64,000 bases of DNA from Ekhidna sp051379705 (GTDB lineage Bacteria > Bacteroidota > Bacteroidia > Cytophagales > Cyclobacteriaceae): assembly GCF_051379705.1 (NCBI RefSeq), contig NZ_CP179868.1:434001-498000 (forward strand). Reading direction: 5' to 3'. Each line of letters begins with the position of its first letter. Position 1 is the stretch's first letter. This document shows, one piece after another, positions 17,040 through 26,044 of the stretch. Below the pieces are notes generated by a model that was not told the DNA's origin, made no database searches, and saw only the letters and a list, made by a program, of their open reading frames with translations. The position numbers and the translations under genes are program-made.

Positions 17040-20000
17040 ATGATAAAATTATTAAGCATTATTTTAGTTTGCATAGCATGTTTACAAACTGGCTACAGCC
17101 AGCAAAATGATGTGCGCGTTGGGTTTACCTATCAGGCAGTTGCCATTGATCGATCTCAGTCACAAGGTTTTGGTAGAGACACCCAGGGTAAAGTCCTTGC
17201 CAATCAAGACGTCAAACTCCGCTTCAGTATTAGAGAAGGTGGTTCCGATGGTACCATTGGATATCAGGAAACTCATGAGACTTCCACTGATGTGTTCGGA
17301 ATCTTCCGATTGGTGATTGGCCGAGGAGAAACATCTTCAGACATATTACTAGAAGAGTTGCTCTGGGGCCAAGTGGCCTATTTTCTGGAAATAGAAATTG
17401 ATCTGGGTGATGGCTTTCAAGTGCTAGGCTCAGAGGAACTTCATGGAGCTCCTTTTGCTCTTAATACTTTACCGCAAAAGCTAAAAATCGAAAATGAAAA
17501 TAAGTTGAGTATCACCCAGGGAAACACGATTCATCTCATGGACAATGACCCAATGAATGAACTTCTGGAGGATGTTCGTCTCACAGGATCACGACTCGAA
17601 CTAACAGATGCCGGAGGCATAAAAAGTGTGGATCTAAGTTTGCTTAAGGATGCTGACGCTGACCCGGCTAATGAAATTCAGGATATCAGTACCAATGACA
17701 CCCCTGGCAACCTGAGCATATCCAATGGATCGACCCTTACACTAAACGTTGATGACGCTGATGCGGACATTGCAAATGAAATCCAGAACTTGGACTTTAC
17801 GAACGACATACTTACAATAACAAATAATTCATCAGCCACACCCATTGACCTCAGCACCATTCGAGGCACATTTTCCACCACATCAAATGTCACCTCCAAC
17901 GAACGTGGTGACTATGCCACTGATGATTTCGTTTTCGGAAGTCCACAATTGGATGATGATGGTGATCCCAACCATGATGCACGCATGTTCTTTGACAAAA
18001 GCAAAGGAGCGTTTAGAGCTGGTCAAGTCGATGATGATAAATGGGATACCATAGGCGACTACTCTGTAGCTATGGGTTTTAACACGAGTGCAACTGGAAC
18101 AAGATCTTCTGCATTTGGTTGGGAAACTACTGCAACAGGATTCGCTTCCACTGCCATGGGTTCTCAAACAGTCGCCGAAGGAGATGGATCTTTTGCTGTT
18201 GGTTTGAGGTCTAAGGCTACAGGAGGGTATTCCACGGCTATGGGTTATGACACGAAGGCTTTAGCGAATTATTCGACGGCAATGGGTGTTAATACAAAAG
18301 CTTCAGGATTGGGCTCCACTGCCATGGGTGATCATACAACCGCCTCCGGTTTTTACTCAACCTCAATGGGATCTTCTACAACTGCGTCAGGTTATTCATC
18401 CTTTGCTGCAGGCCATTTAATATTTTCCAGATCATTCACTGAGACGGCCATTGGAATTTTCAATACGGACTACACGCCAAATTCTACTACTGCATTTGAT
18501 TCGAATGATCGGTTATTCACAATCGGAAATGGAACGGATGTTTTTAATCGATCTAATGCACTCACTATGCTCAAAAATGGTAATACAACCCTCAACGGTC
18601 AACTCACCATTGATGGAGACAATATAGGTGGTGCTGATGGCTATACGCTACCTGCTCAAGATGGAACAGCAAATCAAGCAATGATAACTGATGGAAATGG
18701 TATCCTAAGTTGGGGAAGTGCAGGAGCAGGAGTCTTCTCAACCACTACCAATGTCACATCCAATGCACCAGGCGATTATGCAAACGACGACTTTGTTTTC
18801 GGAAGTCCACAATTGGATGATGATGGTGATCCCAACCATGATGCACGCATGTTCTTTGACAAAAGCAAAGGAGCGTTTAGAGCTGGTCAAGTCGATGATG
18901 ATAAATGGGATACCATAGGCGACTACTCGGTAGCTATGGGCTTTAACACGAGTGCAACTGGATCAAGATCTTCAGCATTTGGTTGGCAAACTACTGCAAC
19001 AGGATTCGTTTCAACCGCAATGGGTCAATTAACCAATGCTTCAGGATCTCGTTCCACTGCTATGGGTTATAGCACAGCCGCCTCTGGTAATAATTCCACT
19101 GCCATGGGCGCTCTAACAGTCGCCGAAGGAGAGGAATCTTTTGCTGTGGGTTTGAGGTCTAAGGCTACAGGATCTCGTTCCACCGCAATGGGTCAAGAAA
19201 CTACTGCTTCAGGATCGAGTTCCACTGCCATGGGTCGTAATACAACCGCCTCCGGTTTTTACTCAACCTCAATGGGCTATTTCACAACTGCTTCAGGATC
19301 GAGTTCCACTGCCATGGGTGAAAAAACAGTCGCTTCAGGATCGAGTTCCACTGCTATGGGTGAAGAAACAAACGCTTTAGGATCTCTTTCCACTGCCATG
19401 GGATCTTCTACAACCGCTTCAGGATTGAGCTCCACGGCAATGGGATATTCTACAATCGCCTCTGGTAATTATTCCACTGCCATGGGATCTTCTACAACTG
19501 CTTCAGAGTCTAATTCCACTGCTTTGGGATCTTCTACAACTGCTTCTGGTAATAATTCCACTGCCATGGGTAGAGAAACTACTGCAACAGGATTCGCTTC
19601 AACCGCAATGGGTCAATTAACCAATGCTTCAGGATCTCGTTCCACTGCTATGGGTTATAGCACAGCCGCCTCTGGTAATAATTCCACTGCCATGGGCGTT
19701 CTAACAGTCGCCGAAGGAGAGGAGTCTTTTGCTGTGGGTTTGAGGTCTAAGGCTACAGGATCTCGTTCCACCGCAATGGGTCAAGAAACTACTGCTTCAG
19801 GATCGAGTTCCACTGCCATGGGTCGTAATACAACCGCCTCCGGTTTTTACTCAACCGCAATGGGTCAATTAACCAATGCTTCAGGATGGAGTTCCACTGC
19901 TATGGGTGATAAAACAGTCGCTTCAGGATCTAATTCCACTGCTATGGGTGAAGAAACAAACGCTTTAGGATCTCTTTCCACTGCCATGGGTGAAAAAACA

Positions 20001-20981
20001 GTCGCTTCAGGAATTCGTTCCACTGCTATGGGTTATATTACAGACGCCTCTGGTAATAATTCCACTGCCATGGGATCTTCTACAGCTGCTTCAGGAGAAA
20101 ATTCCACTGCCATGGGTTATAGAACAACCGCTTCAGGAAGATATTCCAGCGCAATGGGCGCTCTAACAGTCGCCGAAGGAGAGGAGTCTTTTGCTGTTGG
20201 TTTGAGGTCTAAGGCTACAGGAGGGTATTCCACCGCAATGGGTCAAGAAACTACTGCTTCAGGATCGAGTTCCACTGCCATGGGTGAGAAAACAGTCGCT
20301 TCAGGATCGCATTCCACTGCCATGGGATCTTCTACAACCGCTTCAGGATTGAGCTCCACGGCAATGGGATATTCAATATTTTCCAGATCATTCGCTGAGA
20401 CGGCCATTGGAATTTTCAATACGGACTACACGCCAAATTCTGCTACTACATTTGATTCGAATGATCGGTTATTCACAATCGGAAATGGAACGGATGTTTC
20501 TAATCGATCTGATGCGTTTGTCTTACTTAAAAACGGAAACGCAACACTATCTGGAACTCTCACAGAAACTTCAGATGCCCGATTGAAAAAAGACATCTCT
20601 CCTATCATCGATTCATACGCTAGGCTAATGGATATGAAGGGAGTGAATTTCCGCTGGAATGATGTGAAACCTCACGACACTACCAGTCTGCAAACTGGTT
20701 TTATTGCCCAAGAGGTGGAGAAGTTGTTTCCTGAACTAGTAAGAGAAGATTCGGAAGGCTACAAGTCTGTGAATTACATTGGAGTAATCCCTCACTTGGT
20801 AGAAGCCATAAAAAAGCTTAAATCTGAAAATGAGGTACTTAAGAAGGAATTGGAACAAAGAAATCGAGTTCAAGTCAATAAGCTTGATGAATTAGAGACT
20901 CGATTGAGTATTTTGGAAAACAAATCTCGCTTGTCAAAGAAAAAAGGGACTTCTAACAAAGCAAAAAGCAGAGGTAACTAG
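17040..20981 (+). CDS. Large YadA-head-repeat adhesin with C-terminal S74 chaperone domain
   Basis: Starting at ATG 17040 (one base after the upstream stop) gives 1313 aa with signal peptide MIKLLSIILVCIACLQTG. Residues about 25-150 are the beta domain that often begins Bacteroidetes tail-fibre-type proteins (FTYQAVA...GIFRLVIG...APFAL). YadA-like head repeats of 14 residues (STAMG-x4-ASG type) occupy about 340-460 and 627-1110, separated by a repeated module (FGSPQLDDDGDPNHDARMFF). A Peptidase_S74/intramolecular-chaperone domain starts at SDARLKKDI, with the S1178/K1183 spacing of the self-cleaving dyad, followed by a coiled coil (about 1230-1313). There is no YadA membrane anchor and no T9SS signal. 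The likely product is a trimeric fibre at the cell surface. Confidence 0.85.
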   Translation: MIKLLSIILVCIACLQTGYSQQNDVRVGFTYQAVAIDRSQSQGFGRDTQGKVLANQDVKLRFSIREGGSDGTIGYQETHETSTDVFGIFRLVIGRGETSSDILLEELLWGQVAYFLEIEIDLGDGFQVLGSEELHGAPFALNTLPQKLKIENENKLSITQGNTIHLMDNDPMNELLEDVRLTGSRLELTDAGGIKSVDLSLLKDADADPANEIQDISTNDTPGNLSISNGSTLTLNVDDADADIANEIQNLDFTNDILTITNNSSATPIDLSTIRGTFSTTSNVTSNERGDYATDDFVFGSPQLDDDGDPNHDARMFFDKSKGAFRAGQVDDDKWDTIGDYSVAMGFNTSATGTRSSAFGWETTATGFASTAMGSQTVAEGDGSFAVGLRSKATGGYSTAMGYDTKALANYSTAMGVNTKASGLGSTAMGDHTTASGFYSTSMGSSTTASGYSSFAAGHLIFSRSFTETAIGIFNTDYTPNSTTAFDSNDRLFTIGNGTDVFNRSNALTMLKNGNTTLNGQLTIDGDNIGGADGYTLPAQDGTANQAMITDGNGILSWGSAGAGVFSTTTNVTSNAPGDYANDDFVFGSPQLDDDGDPNHDARMFFDKSKGAFRAGQVDDDKWDTIGDYSVAMGFNTSATGSRSSAFGWQTTATGFVSTAMGQLTNASGSRSTAMGYSTAASGNNSTAMGALTVAEGEESFAVGLRSKATGSRSTAMGQETTASGSSSTAMGRNTTASGFYSTSMGYFTTASGSSSTAMGEKTVASGSSSTAMGEETNALGSLSTAMGSSTTASGLSSTAMGYSTIASGNYSTAMGSSTTASESNSTALGSSTTASGNNSTAMGRETTATGFASTAMGQLTNASGSRSTAMGYSTAASGNNSTAMGVLTVAEGEESFAVGLRSKATGSRSTAMGQETTASGSSSTAMGRNTTASGFYSTAMGQLTNASGWSSTAMGDKTVASGSNSTAMGEETNALGSLSTAMGEKTVASGIRSTAMGYITDASGNNSTAMGSSTAASGENSTAMGYRTTASGRYSSAMGALTVAEGEESFAVGLRSKATGGYSTAMGQETTASGSSSTAMGEKTVASGSHSTAMGSSTTASGLSSTAMGYSIFSRSFAETAIGIFNTDYTPNSATTFDSNDRLFTIGNGTDVSNRSDAFVLLKNGNATLSGTLTETSDARLKKDISPIIDSYARLMDMKGVNFRWNDVKPHDTTSLQTGFIAQEVEKLFPELVREDSEGYKSVNYIGVIPHLVEAIKKLKSENEVLKKELEQRNRVQVNKLDELETRLSILENKSRLSKKKGTSNKAKSRGN
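17931..18954 (+). repeat. Long direct repeat inside the adhesin gene (copies about 17931-18090 and 18795-18954)
   Basis: Two near-identical stretches of about 160 bp lie 864 bp (288 codons) apart, each encoding FGSPQLDDDGDPNHDARMFF and the start of a head-repeat array. They are in frame, so recombination between them would delete or duplicate one array without a frameshift. Confidence 0.85.
18919..20375 (+). repeat. 42-bp codon repeats encoding YadA-type head repeats
   Basis: About 30 tandem units of 42 bp encode 14-residue STAMG/ASG repeats. Higher-order copying is visible: a block of about 250 bp beginning near 19013 recurs 588 bp later (14 units) near 19601. Confidence 0.85.
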
Positions 20982-20983
20982 CC

Positions 20984-21829
20984 TTACATATCCTGAATCT
21001 TAAACACCAGGATTGGGATTTTTGACTCGTTCACAATATCCTCGGCTATGGATCCGCCTAGGAGATGTGCAATGCCTTTCTTCCCGTGTGTTCCTAATAC
21101 TATTAAGCCTGCACCGACCTCTTCTGCAAACTTGACCGCTCCTTCATCTGCAAAGTCAGCATCCACCGTATTGACAGTAAAATCTTTTAGGTAATTGCGC
21201 TCAGCAAAATGCTCCAGTTGCTTTTTGGCTTGACCTTCATCTAGCCAGTTATAAGGTGTCTTTACCTTCACTAGGTGCATATTTAGTCCAAGTAGCTCTT
21301 GTAGATCCTTGGCGTGATCAGCTATTAAATCCTGCTCCTGGCTTAAGTCTGAAGCAAAAGCCATACTCTTCATGTCTTTTAAGTGGGTCTCACCTTTCAC
21401 AATGATAACCGGACATTCGGCATGTCTAATCATGCGCTCGGCATTGGATCCAATAAATACTTCTCTAAGACCGGAAGCTCCTTTGGAACCCATCACGATC
21501 CAGGTGGACTTATCCTCAGCAATGATCTTGCTTATGTTTGTGAAGGCATTTCCAAACTTAAGATGTATTGTAACCTTTTGTCCTGCCTCTTCAACACGTT
21601 TGCCCCACTCCTCAAGTTTGTTATGAGATGCTTTTAAGAATTCCCCTGTATAAAATGACTCTGCTGCGGAGTTATCTACCTCCCCGGTAAAATTGACATG
21701 TCCAACGGGCATATCCACAACGTGAACTAAGAGGATTTCACCTTTTACTTTTTCATTAAACTCAATAGCGAAATTGAGTGCATGAGATGCTAGTTCTGAG
21801 AAATCTACAGGTACTAATATTTTCTTCAT
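20984..21829 (-). CDS. Tandem-domain universal stress protein
   Basis: 281 aa with two UspA-fold domains (about 1-145 and 150-281). The N-terminal KKILVPVDFSE strand and the ATP-site motif GSKGASGLREVFIGSNAERMI (about 133-153) are intact; the second domain ends with GTHGKKGIAHLLGGSIAE. Such proteins bind ATP or AMP in the cytoplasm and help survival during oxygen limitation and growth arrest. It is the second gene of an operon with the next USP (7-bp gap) and lies downstream of a Crp/FNR-type box and -7 element at 22860-22925. Confidence 0.9.
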   Translation of the reverse strand: MKKILVPVDFSELASHALNFAIEFNEKVKGEILLVHVVDMPVGHVNFTGEVDNSAAESFYTGEFLKASHNKLEEWGKRVEEAGQKVTIHLKFGNAFTNISKIIAEDKSTWIVMGSKGASGLREVFIGSNAERMIRHAECPVIIVKGETHLKDMKSMAFASDLSQEQDLIADHAKDLQELLGLNMHLVKVKTPYNWLDEGQAKKQLEHFAERNYLKDFTVNTVDADFADEGAVKFAEEVGAGLIVLGTHGKKGIAHLLGGSIAEDIVNESKIPILVFKIQDM

Positions 21830-21836
21830 TTCTGTA

Positions 21837-22751
21837 TTAATTATGAGTCAAGACCTCAATCTTTTTATACTCTGGTTTACCGTGAGCATTTTTGATGCTA
21901 TCTAAAGATATAGATTTTTCTTTCTTATCCATTCTAAACGACCACACTGGAACGTTGATATGATTTACTGTATCTTCAGTTAAGCTTCCTGAAAGCCAAT
22001 GAGACAGGCCTCTTCTTGCATGTGTTGGCATTGCAATCATGTTTGCTTCTATTTCTTGAGCATAGCTTAGTATTCCATCTGACGGGAAAACATTATTCAC
22101 AATGGTGAACTCGAAATCAGTGATATCGTGCGATTGAATTTGCTTGGAAAGCTCGTTACTTACACGTTCTTCGTTTTCAATATTGTGTGGTGTTTTCACC
22201 CATAAAAACTCCAACTTCGATTTGAAGCTTTTTTGAAGTTTAGATACCTCATTTAGGAAGCTGGCTTTAATTTCTCTTATGTCTAAAGGAATCAGGATTT
22301 TCTTGATTTCAGATACAGAGACTTTGTCTGGGATTGATATGACAGGACATGCAGCATGCCGAACGATCTTTTCGGTATTAGAACCGATTAGCACTTCTTC
22401 CAACCCTGAGCATCCTTTGGTACCGATGATCACCAAATCGTAACCTTCTTCCTTGGTCATTTCCTTAATGGCTGAAACCAAATAAACCTCATCAATTTTT
22501 GTGTTGATTTTAATCTTAGTATTAAACTTAGAGGTGAATTCCTTCATCTTTTCTACCATCGCTTCTCTAACTTCTTCCATTAAAGACTTTGCGCTGGAGA
22601 AAGAAGTAAACTGATAATCTGAATAGTAATCGAAATGAACACTATTCAGCAGGGTTATTTCCGCATCGTGTTTTTCTGCCAACTCAATCGCAAACTGGGT
22701 AGCACTTGTACTTATATGCGAGAAATCAACCGGTACGAGTATCTTTTTCAT
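21837..22751 (-). CDS. Tandem-domain universal stress protein, first gene of a USP pair
   Basis: 304 aa with two UspA domains. Domain 1 begins MKKILVPVDFSHIS and has the nucleotide-binding GTKGCSGLEEVLIGSNTEKIV motif (about 111-131); domain 2 ends with PTHARRGLSHWLSGSLTEDTV and a C-terminal extension of about 30 residues. It is closely similar to the USP at 23594-24460, so these are paralogues. A perfect -7 element (TAGCTTTG) with an upstream Crp/FNR-type palindrome in the intergenic region points to induction by low oxygen. Confidence 0.9.
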   Translation of the reverse strand: MKKILVPVDFSHISTSATQFAIELAEKHDAEITLLNSVHFDYYSDYQFTSFSSAKSLMEEVREAMVEKMKEFTSKFNTKIKINTKIDEVYLVSAIKEMTKEEGYDLVIIGTKGCSGLEEVLIGSNTEKIVRHAACPVISIPDKVSVSEIKKILIPLDIREIKASFLNEVSKLQKSFKSKLEFLWVKTPHNIENEERVSNELSKQIQSHDITDFEFTIVNNVFPSDGILSYAQEIEANMIAMPTHARRGLSHWLSGSLTEDTVNHINVPVWSFRMDKKEKSISLDSIKNAHGKPEYKKIEVLTHN

Positions 22752-22859
22752 ATTATGTATTTTTTATTATTAGACCAATTCCCACAATCCCTTCGTTCGC
22801 CGTTTCTATATTTCCGCCAAGCGAATGGTTATGATCGTATCATTTCAATTTTCATTATT

Positions 22860-22867
22860 CAAAGCTA
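22860..22867 (-). promoter_or_regulatory. -7 promoter element of the USP pair
   Basis: Minus-strand TAGCTTTG, a perfect TAnnTTTG. Its last G (22860) is 58.5 bp from the centre of the box at 22912-22925. No -33 TTG is present, as expected for an activator-dependent promoter. Confidence 0.6.
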
Positions 22868-22911
22868 TCCTTATACGCGCATCATCGTAATGACTTTTAC
22901 AACCTGACCTA

Positions 22912-22925
22912 TTGACTTTCATCAT
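22912..22925. promoter_or_regulatory. Crp/FNR-type operator shared by the USP pair and the cysteine-dioxygenase-like gene
   Basis: TTGACTTTCATCAT, a near-palindrome of the TTGAY-N4-RTCAA type. Its centre is 58.5 bp from the -7 element of the leftward USP promoter and also 58.5 bp from a one-mismatch -7 element (TAAATTGG, 22970-22977) of the rightward gene. Confidence 0.6.
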
Positions 22926-22930
22926 CTCTG

Positions 22931-22942
22931 TGATAAAGATCA
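22931..22942. promoter_or_regulatory. Second Crp/FNR-type half-palindrome in the same region
   Basis: TGATAAAGATCA: both TGAT/ATCA arms are perfect. It lies 18 bp centre-to-centre from the first box, so the two sites could bind two regulator dimers. Confidence 0.5.
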
Positions 22943-23019
22943 TTTTTAAAACTAGGAATCGTCATCCTTTAAATTGGGCATGAAGGCTACATTGATAATT
23001 CAAACAATAGGTAAGGAAT

Positions 23020-23553
23020 ATGGAAAAGATAACAACGGTTGAAGGTTTGGTTCAGGCGCTAAGCCAGTGCAACGAAGAAGGTGATCACGTGTTAGATGTA
23101 ATGTCTCACGTTAAAATTCCTCGTGAAGAATTCCAACGATACTATTCATGGAGCGATGATAAGTACGCTCGCAATGTTCTTGCTCGAAATCAGGACTTTG
23201 AGGTCTTGCTGATTTGTTGGGAAAAAGGACAATCTTCTCCTATCCATGATTTCAACGCACAAGAAGCATGGGTTCATCCTATGGAGGGAATGCTGAGAGA
23301 GGAATGCTTTAAAATCAATGTTGACGATGATAAATTGGAGAAAGTGAGTAACGTGCTGCTAGGAACTGATGAGTTTTCCTTTATGAAGCAAGTCGGAATC
23401 CATCGCTATTCGAATGCATATTCGGAGAGAACTGTGAGTCTCAATATTTATCGCAAGCCAGTGACTGAGTGGCATGTTTATGATGAGGGCAAATCTGATT
23501 GCAAAGTCATGGAAACCTGGGAAAATAAGAATTATAACTTACTCCAGTCTTGA
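23020..23553 (+). CDS. Cysteine dioxygenase-like cupin protein with altered metal ligands
   Basis: 177 aa, the size of a cysteine dioxygenase (CDO), which oxidises cysteine to cysteine sulfinate with O2 using iron held by three His. Shared marks: R51 in KYARNVL (substrate carboxylate Arg in CDO), LLICWEKGQ, PIHDF at 74-78, AWVHPMEG at 83-90, GIHRYSN at 126-132 and VSLNIY at 139-144. The usual H-x-H of the metal site reads H76-D-F78, so the second His is lost, and the active-site His of VSLHLY is N142. H86 two residues after W84 could substitute, but that is a guess. I recall similar HD(Y/F) forms in other Bacteroidetes. Activity therefore is uncertain. Confidence 0.7.
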   Translation: MEKITTVEGLVQALSQCNEEGDHVLDVMSHVKIPREEFQRYYSWSDDKYARNVLARNQDFEVLLICWEKGQSSPIHDFNAQEAWVHPMEGMLREECFKINVDDDKLEKVSNVLLGTDEFSFMKQVGIHRYSNAYSERTVSLNIYRKPVTEWHVYDEGKSDCKVMETWENKNYNLLQS

Positions 23554-23593
23554 TCTAACGGTACATTGTATCAAAATATAGGCGACTTTGGAA

Positions 23594-24460
23594 TTAGGCT
23601 TGTGCATTCAACCTAATAATCTCCTCAGACTTGTCCAACTTAAATGTCCAGACTGGAACATCCAAATGATTGACCGTGTCTTCTGTAGTACTTCCGGATA
23701 ACCAATGAGCAATGCCTCTTCTTGCGTGTGTAGCCATGGCTACCATATCTGCATTGGATTCAAGTGCTTCAATGAATATTCCGTCCTGAGGATTGATATT
23801 TTCAACAACGAAAAACCGATAATTATTCAGACCATGGGATTTCAACACCTTGGCCAATTCTTCTCCAAGCTCCTGCTCCTTAGTAGATGAAATAGCTGAT
23901 TGTCTAACCCAAATAAGTTCAAGTTCACATTCAAAAACAGCCTGTAGGTTGGCCACACGAGTTAAAAAACCACGTCTTAATTCGGAAAGGTCTAATGGTA
24001 CCAGAACCTTTCTAATAGGCTGCAAGGTGACATGTTCAGGAATGGTTATTACAGGACAGGGTGCATGACGAACAATTTTTTCAGCATTTGATCCTATAAA
24101 TATTTCCTCAAAACCTGATGTTCCGCGTGTTCCTACCACAACCAAATCAAATCCATCATCATTAACCAATTGTTTTACGGCAGTAACAATTGAATCAGGA
24201 GAAATCTTATAGTCGATTTCTACATCTGATTTAAACTTCTCTATGAAGCTTTTCATTCGATCCTCCGCCTCCGCTGTAATATCATCGGCCATCGCAGAGA
24301 TTGATCCTAAGTCTCCATATTGGAAATCATAGGAATAATCTAGTTTGACGCTGTTGAAAAGTGTCACTTCACCGCACATTTTTTCGGCAAGATCCAAAGC
24401 GAATAGTACTGCATTTTCGCTCACTTTAGAGAAATCTGTTGGGACAAGTATCTTTTTCAT
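23594..24460 (-). CDS. Tandem-domain universal stress protein
   Basis: 288 aa with two UspA domains. It starts MKKILVPTDFSKVS; the ATP-site motif GTRGTSGFEEIFIGSNAEKIV (about 110-130) and ATHARRGIAHWLSGSTTEDTV near the C-terminus are present. It is a paralogue of the USP at 21837-22751. It is a single gene with its own promoter: a perfect FNR-consensus palindrome at 24544-24557 and a -7-like element at 24492-24499. It lies directly downstream of nosY, but the palindrome and promoter show separate control. Confidence 0.9.
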   Translation of the reverse strand: MKKILVPTDFSKVSENAVLFALDLAEKMCGEVTLFNSVKLDYSYDFQYGDLGSISAMADDITAEAEDRMKSFIEKFKSDVEIDYKISPDSIVTAVKQLVNDDGFDLVVVGTRGTSGFEEIFIGSNAEKIVRHAPCPVITIPEHVTLQPIRKVLVPLDLSELRRGFLTRVANLQAVFECELELIWVRQSAISSTKEQELGEELAKVLKSHGLNNYRFFVVENINPQDGIFIEALESNADMVAMATHARRGIAHWLSGSTTEDTVNHLDVPVWTFKLDKSEEIIRLNAQA

Positions 24461-24491
24461 CAGTATCGTATCTTATGGTGAGAATTCGACA

Positions 24492-24499
24492 CTAAAGTA
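24492..24499 (-). promoter_or_regulatory. -7-like element of the USP gene next to nosY
   Basis: Minus-strand TACTTTAG, one mismatch to TAnnTTTG. Its last G (24492) is 58.5 bp from the centre of the palindrome at 24544-24557. Confidence 0.5.
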
Positions 24500-24543
24500 C
24501 GGACTATAAACACGTGCTCTTCTGACGATTGCCAGAGTAGCAA

Positions 24544-24557
24544 TTGATTTTCATCAA
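24544..24557. promoter_or_regulatory. Perfect FNR-consensus palindrome
   Basis: TTGATTTTCATCAA matches TTGAT-N4-ATCAA exactly. It lies 10 bp past the nosY stop codon and upstream of the USP gene. Confidence 0.7.
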
Positions 24558-24566
24558 CACATAATA

Positions 24567-25349
24567 TTAGAAATCTTGATGATTGGCTTTTCTCAATAGC
24601 AACCAAAAGGGAATTGCTATCCAAAGAAGCAGAATACCGATAGAAAAGATAAACCCAAAGTTTGTTCCAAAAAACTTCTGAAAAAGCGCTCCTGTATAGC
24701 CTAAAAGAGCTGATATCTCGAGTTTCAGCAGGATCATAATTCTACTCAGGTCAATGGGATTGAAGAGTGATGCGCCCAACGCGAACCTATCAAGCGGGTA
24801 GTCTCCAAAGACAATTAAAGAAATCATGAATAGTCCATCGTAAATCACGGCGAAGAATAGCCACATCAAAATGGCATAACCAAACCCTTTAATCTTATTG
24901 GAATTACTCAAGCCAATATTGAGTGCAAGGGCCACAAAAATGAACGTAAGAAATGTACCCGACATCAGCAAAGTGATGAAATTAGCTATCGCATCTGACT
25001 GACCAATGCCATACATAAGAAACGGGATGCCCAAACCAATTATCAGGCTCATAGATAACGAAAGTGACAGTCCAAGATACTGGCCTGCAAAAATGGTAGA
25101 ACGCTTAACAGGTTGTGAAAGCAGCAGTTCAATAAACTCTCGTGAATTGTAGAAATACATAATGCCGAATATGGTTCCAATCATTGGCGTCAACACGACG
25201 ATGATATTCATCAGAGTGATGGTGGCTTTGGACAAATCGGAGTTGAGAAATAGCAATACAAAGCCTAAAGCCATATAAAATGCGAGATAGACATAACTCC
25301 ACCTGCTGCGCATCAAATCGTAAAAGCTATATTTTAAGATCTTAATCAT
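24567..25349 (-). CDS. nosY: NosY-like ABC transporter permease for nitrous oxide reductase maturation
   Basis: 260 aa with six predicted membrane helices and the NosY-type opening (MIKILKYSFYDLMRSRWSYVY) and conserved PVKRSTIF loop (about 79-86). NosDFY together pass a sulfur-derived species and copper chaperone contacts to NosZ for CuZ assembly. It is the last gene of the nos operon; its start overlaps the nosF stop by 4 bp. Confidence 0.88.
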   Translation of the reverse strand: MIKILKYSFYDLMRSRWSYVYLAFYMALGFVLLFLNSDLSKATITLMNIIVVLTPMIGTIFGIMYFYNSREFIELLLSQPVKRSTIFAGQYLGLSLSLSMSLIIGLGIPFLMYGIGQSDAIANFITLLMSGTFLTFIFVALALNIGLSNSNKIKGFGYAILMWLFFAVIYDGLFMISLIVFGDYPLDRFALGASLFNPIDLSRIMILLKLEISALLGYTGALFQKFFGTNFGFIFSIGILLLWIAIPFWLLLRKANHQDF

Positions 25350-26044
25350 TCTTTCAGCATTGCTGCAATTGCATGTTCCAAATCTGATTCTTTTGTCTGT
25401 TTTGTCAGCTCACCGATTGATCCTTGAAAATGAATCTTTCCATCAAGTAAGAAAATGATCTCCTCTGATAACTCCTCCACCAAACTCATGATGTGCGTGG
25501 TTATCAATATGATTTTGCCTTTCTGCTTTTCCTCCTGAATCAATTTCTTTAGTTCGATCAGAGCGACCGGATCCAGGCCAGCTGTGGGCTCATCCAGGAT
25601 GCAAATATTTGCATCAAACATGAAGGCGAGTACGATATTTACTTTTTGCCTGGTTCCCCCTGAGAGATCCGATAGTTTTTTATCCAGAAACTTCACCAGT
25701 CTGAAGCGGTCAATGAGTTCCTGTTCTCTGCCCTTCTGATTCCGAATATCCAGAATCATGTGTATCAATTCATTGACAGTGAGGTTGTCGGGAAAACGAG
25801 CGATTTGTGGCAGATAAGCTATGTCTTTGCGGTATTCCCAGCTCTTCCTGATGGTCTCTCCGTTCACTATTAAATCACCGCTATTGGGAACGACCATACC
25901 TAAGATAATCTTGAGCATGGTGGTCTTTCCTGAACCATTGTGACCGAGGATGGCAAACACGCCTGGTTTCTGAATAGCAAAGTTAATTCCCTTCAACACG
26001 TTGAGTTTACCAAAGCTCTTATTAAGGTTGGATACTTCTATCAT
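25346..26044 (-). CDS. nosF: NosF-like ABC transporter ATPase
   Basis: 232 aa. Walker A is GHNGSGKTT (about 34-42), the signature is LSGGTRQKV (about 127-135), Walker B is CILDEP and the switch His lies in TTHIMS. It pairs with NosY in the inner membrane and drives the NosD-dependent maturation of the CuZ site of NosZ. It overlaps both neighbours by 4 bp (ATGA), which indicates a tightly coupled nosDFY unit. Confidence 0.9.
   Translation of the reverse strand: MIEVSNLNKSFGKLNVLKGINFAIQKPGVFAILGHNGSGKTTMLKIILGMVVPNSGDLIVNGETIRKSWEYRKDIAYLPQIARFPDNLTVNELIHMILDIRNQKGREQELIDRFRLVKFLDKKLSDLSGGTRQKVNIVLAFMFDANICILDEPTAGLDPVALIELKKLIQEEKQKGKIILITTHIMSLVEELSEEIIFLLDGKIHFQGSIGELTKQTKESDLEHAIAAMLKE

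Noticed and set aside
18052..20380. CRISPR-like or VNTR array
   Set aside because: The 42-bp repeats are in frame and encode YadA head repeats inside one long gene.
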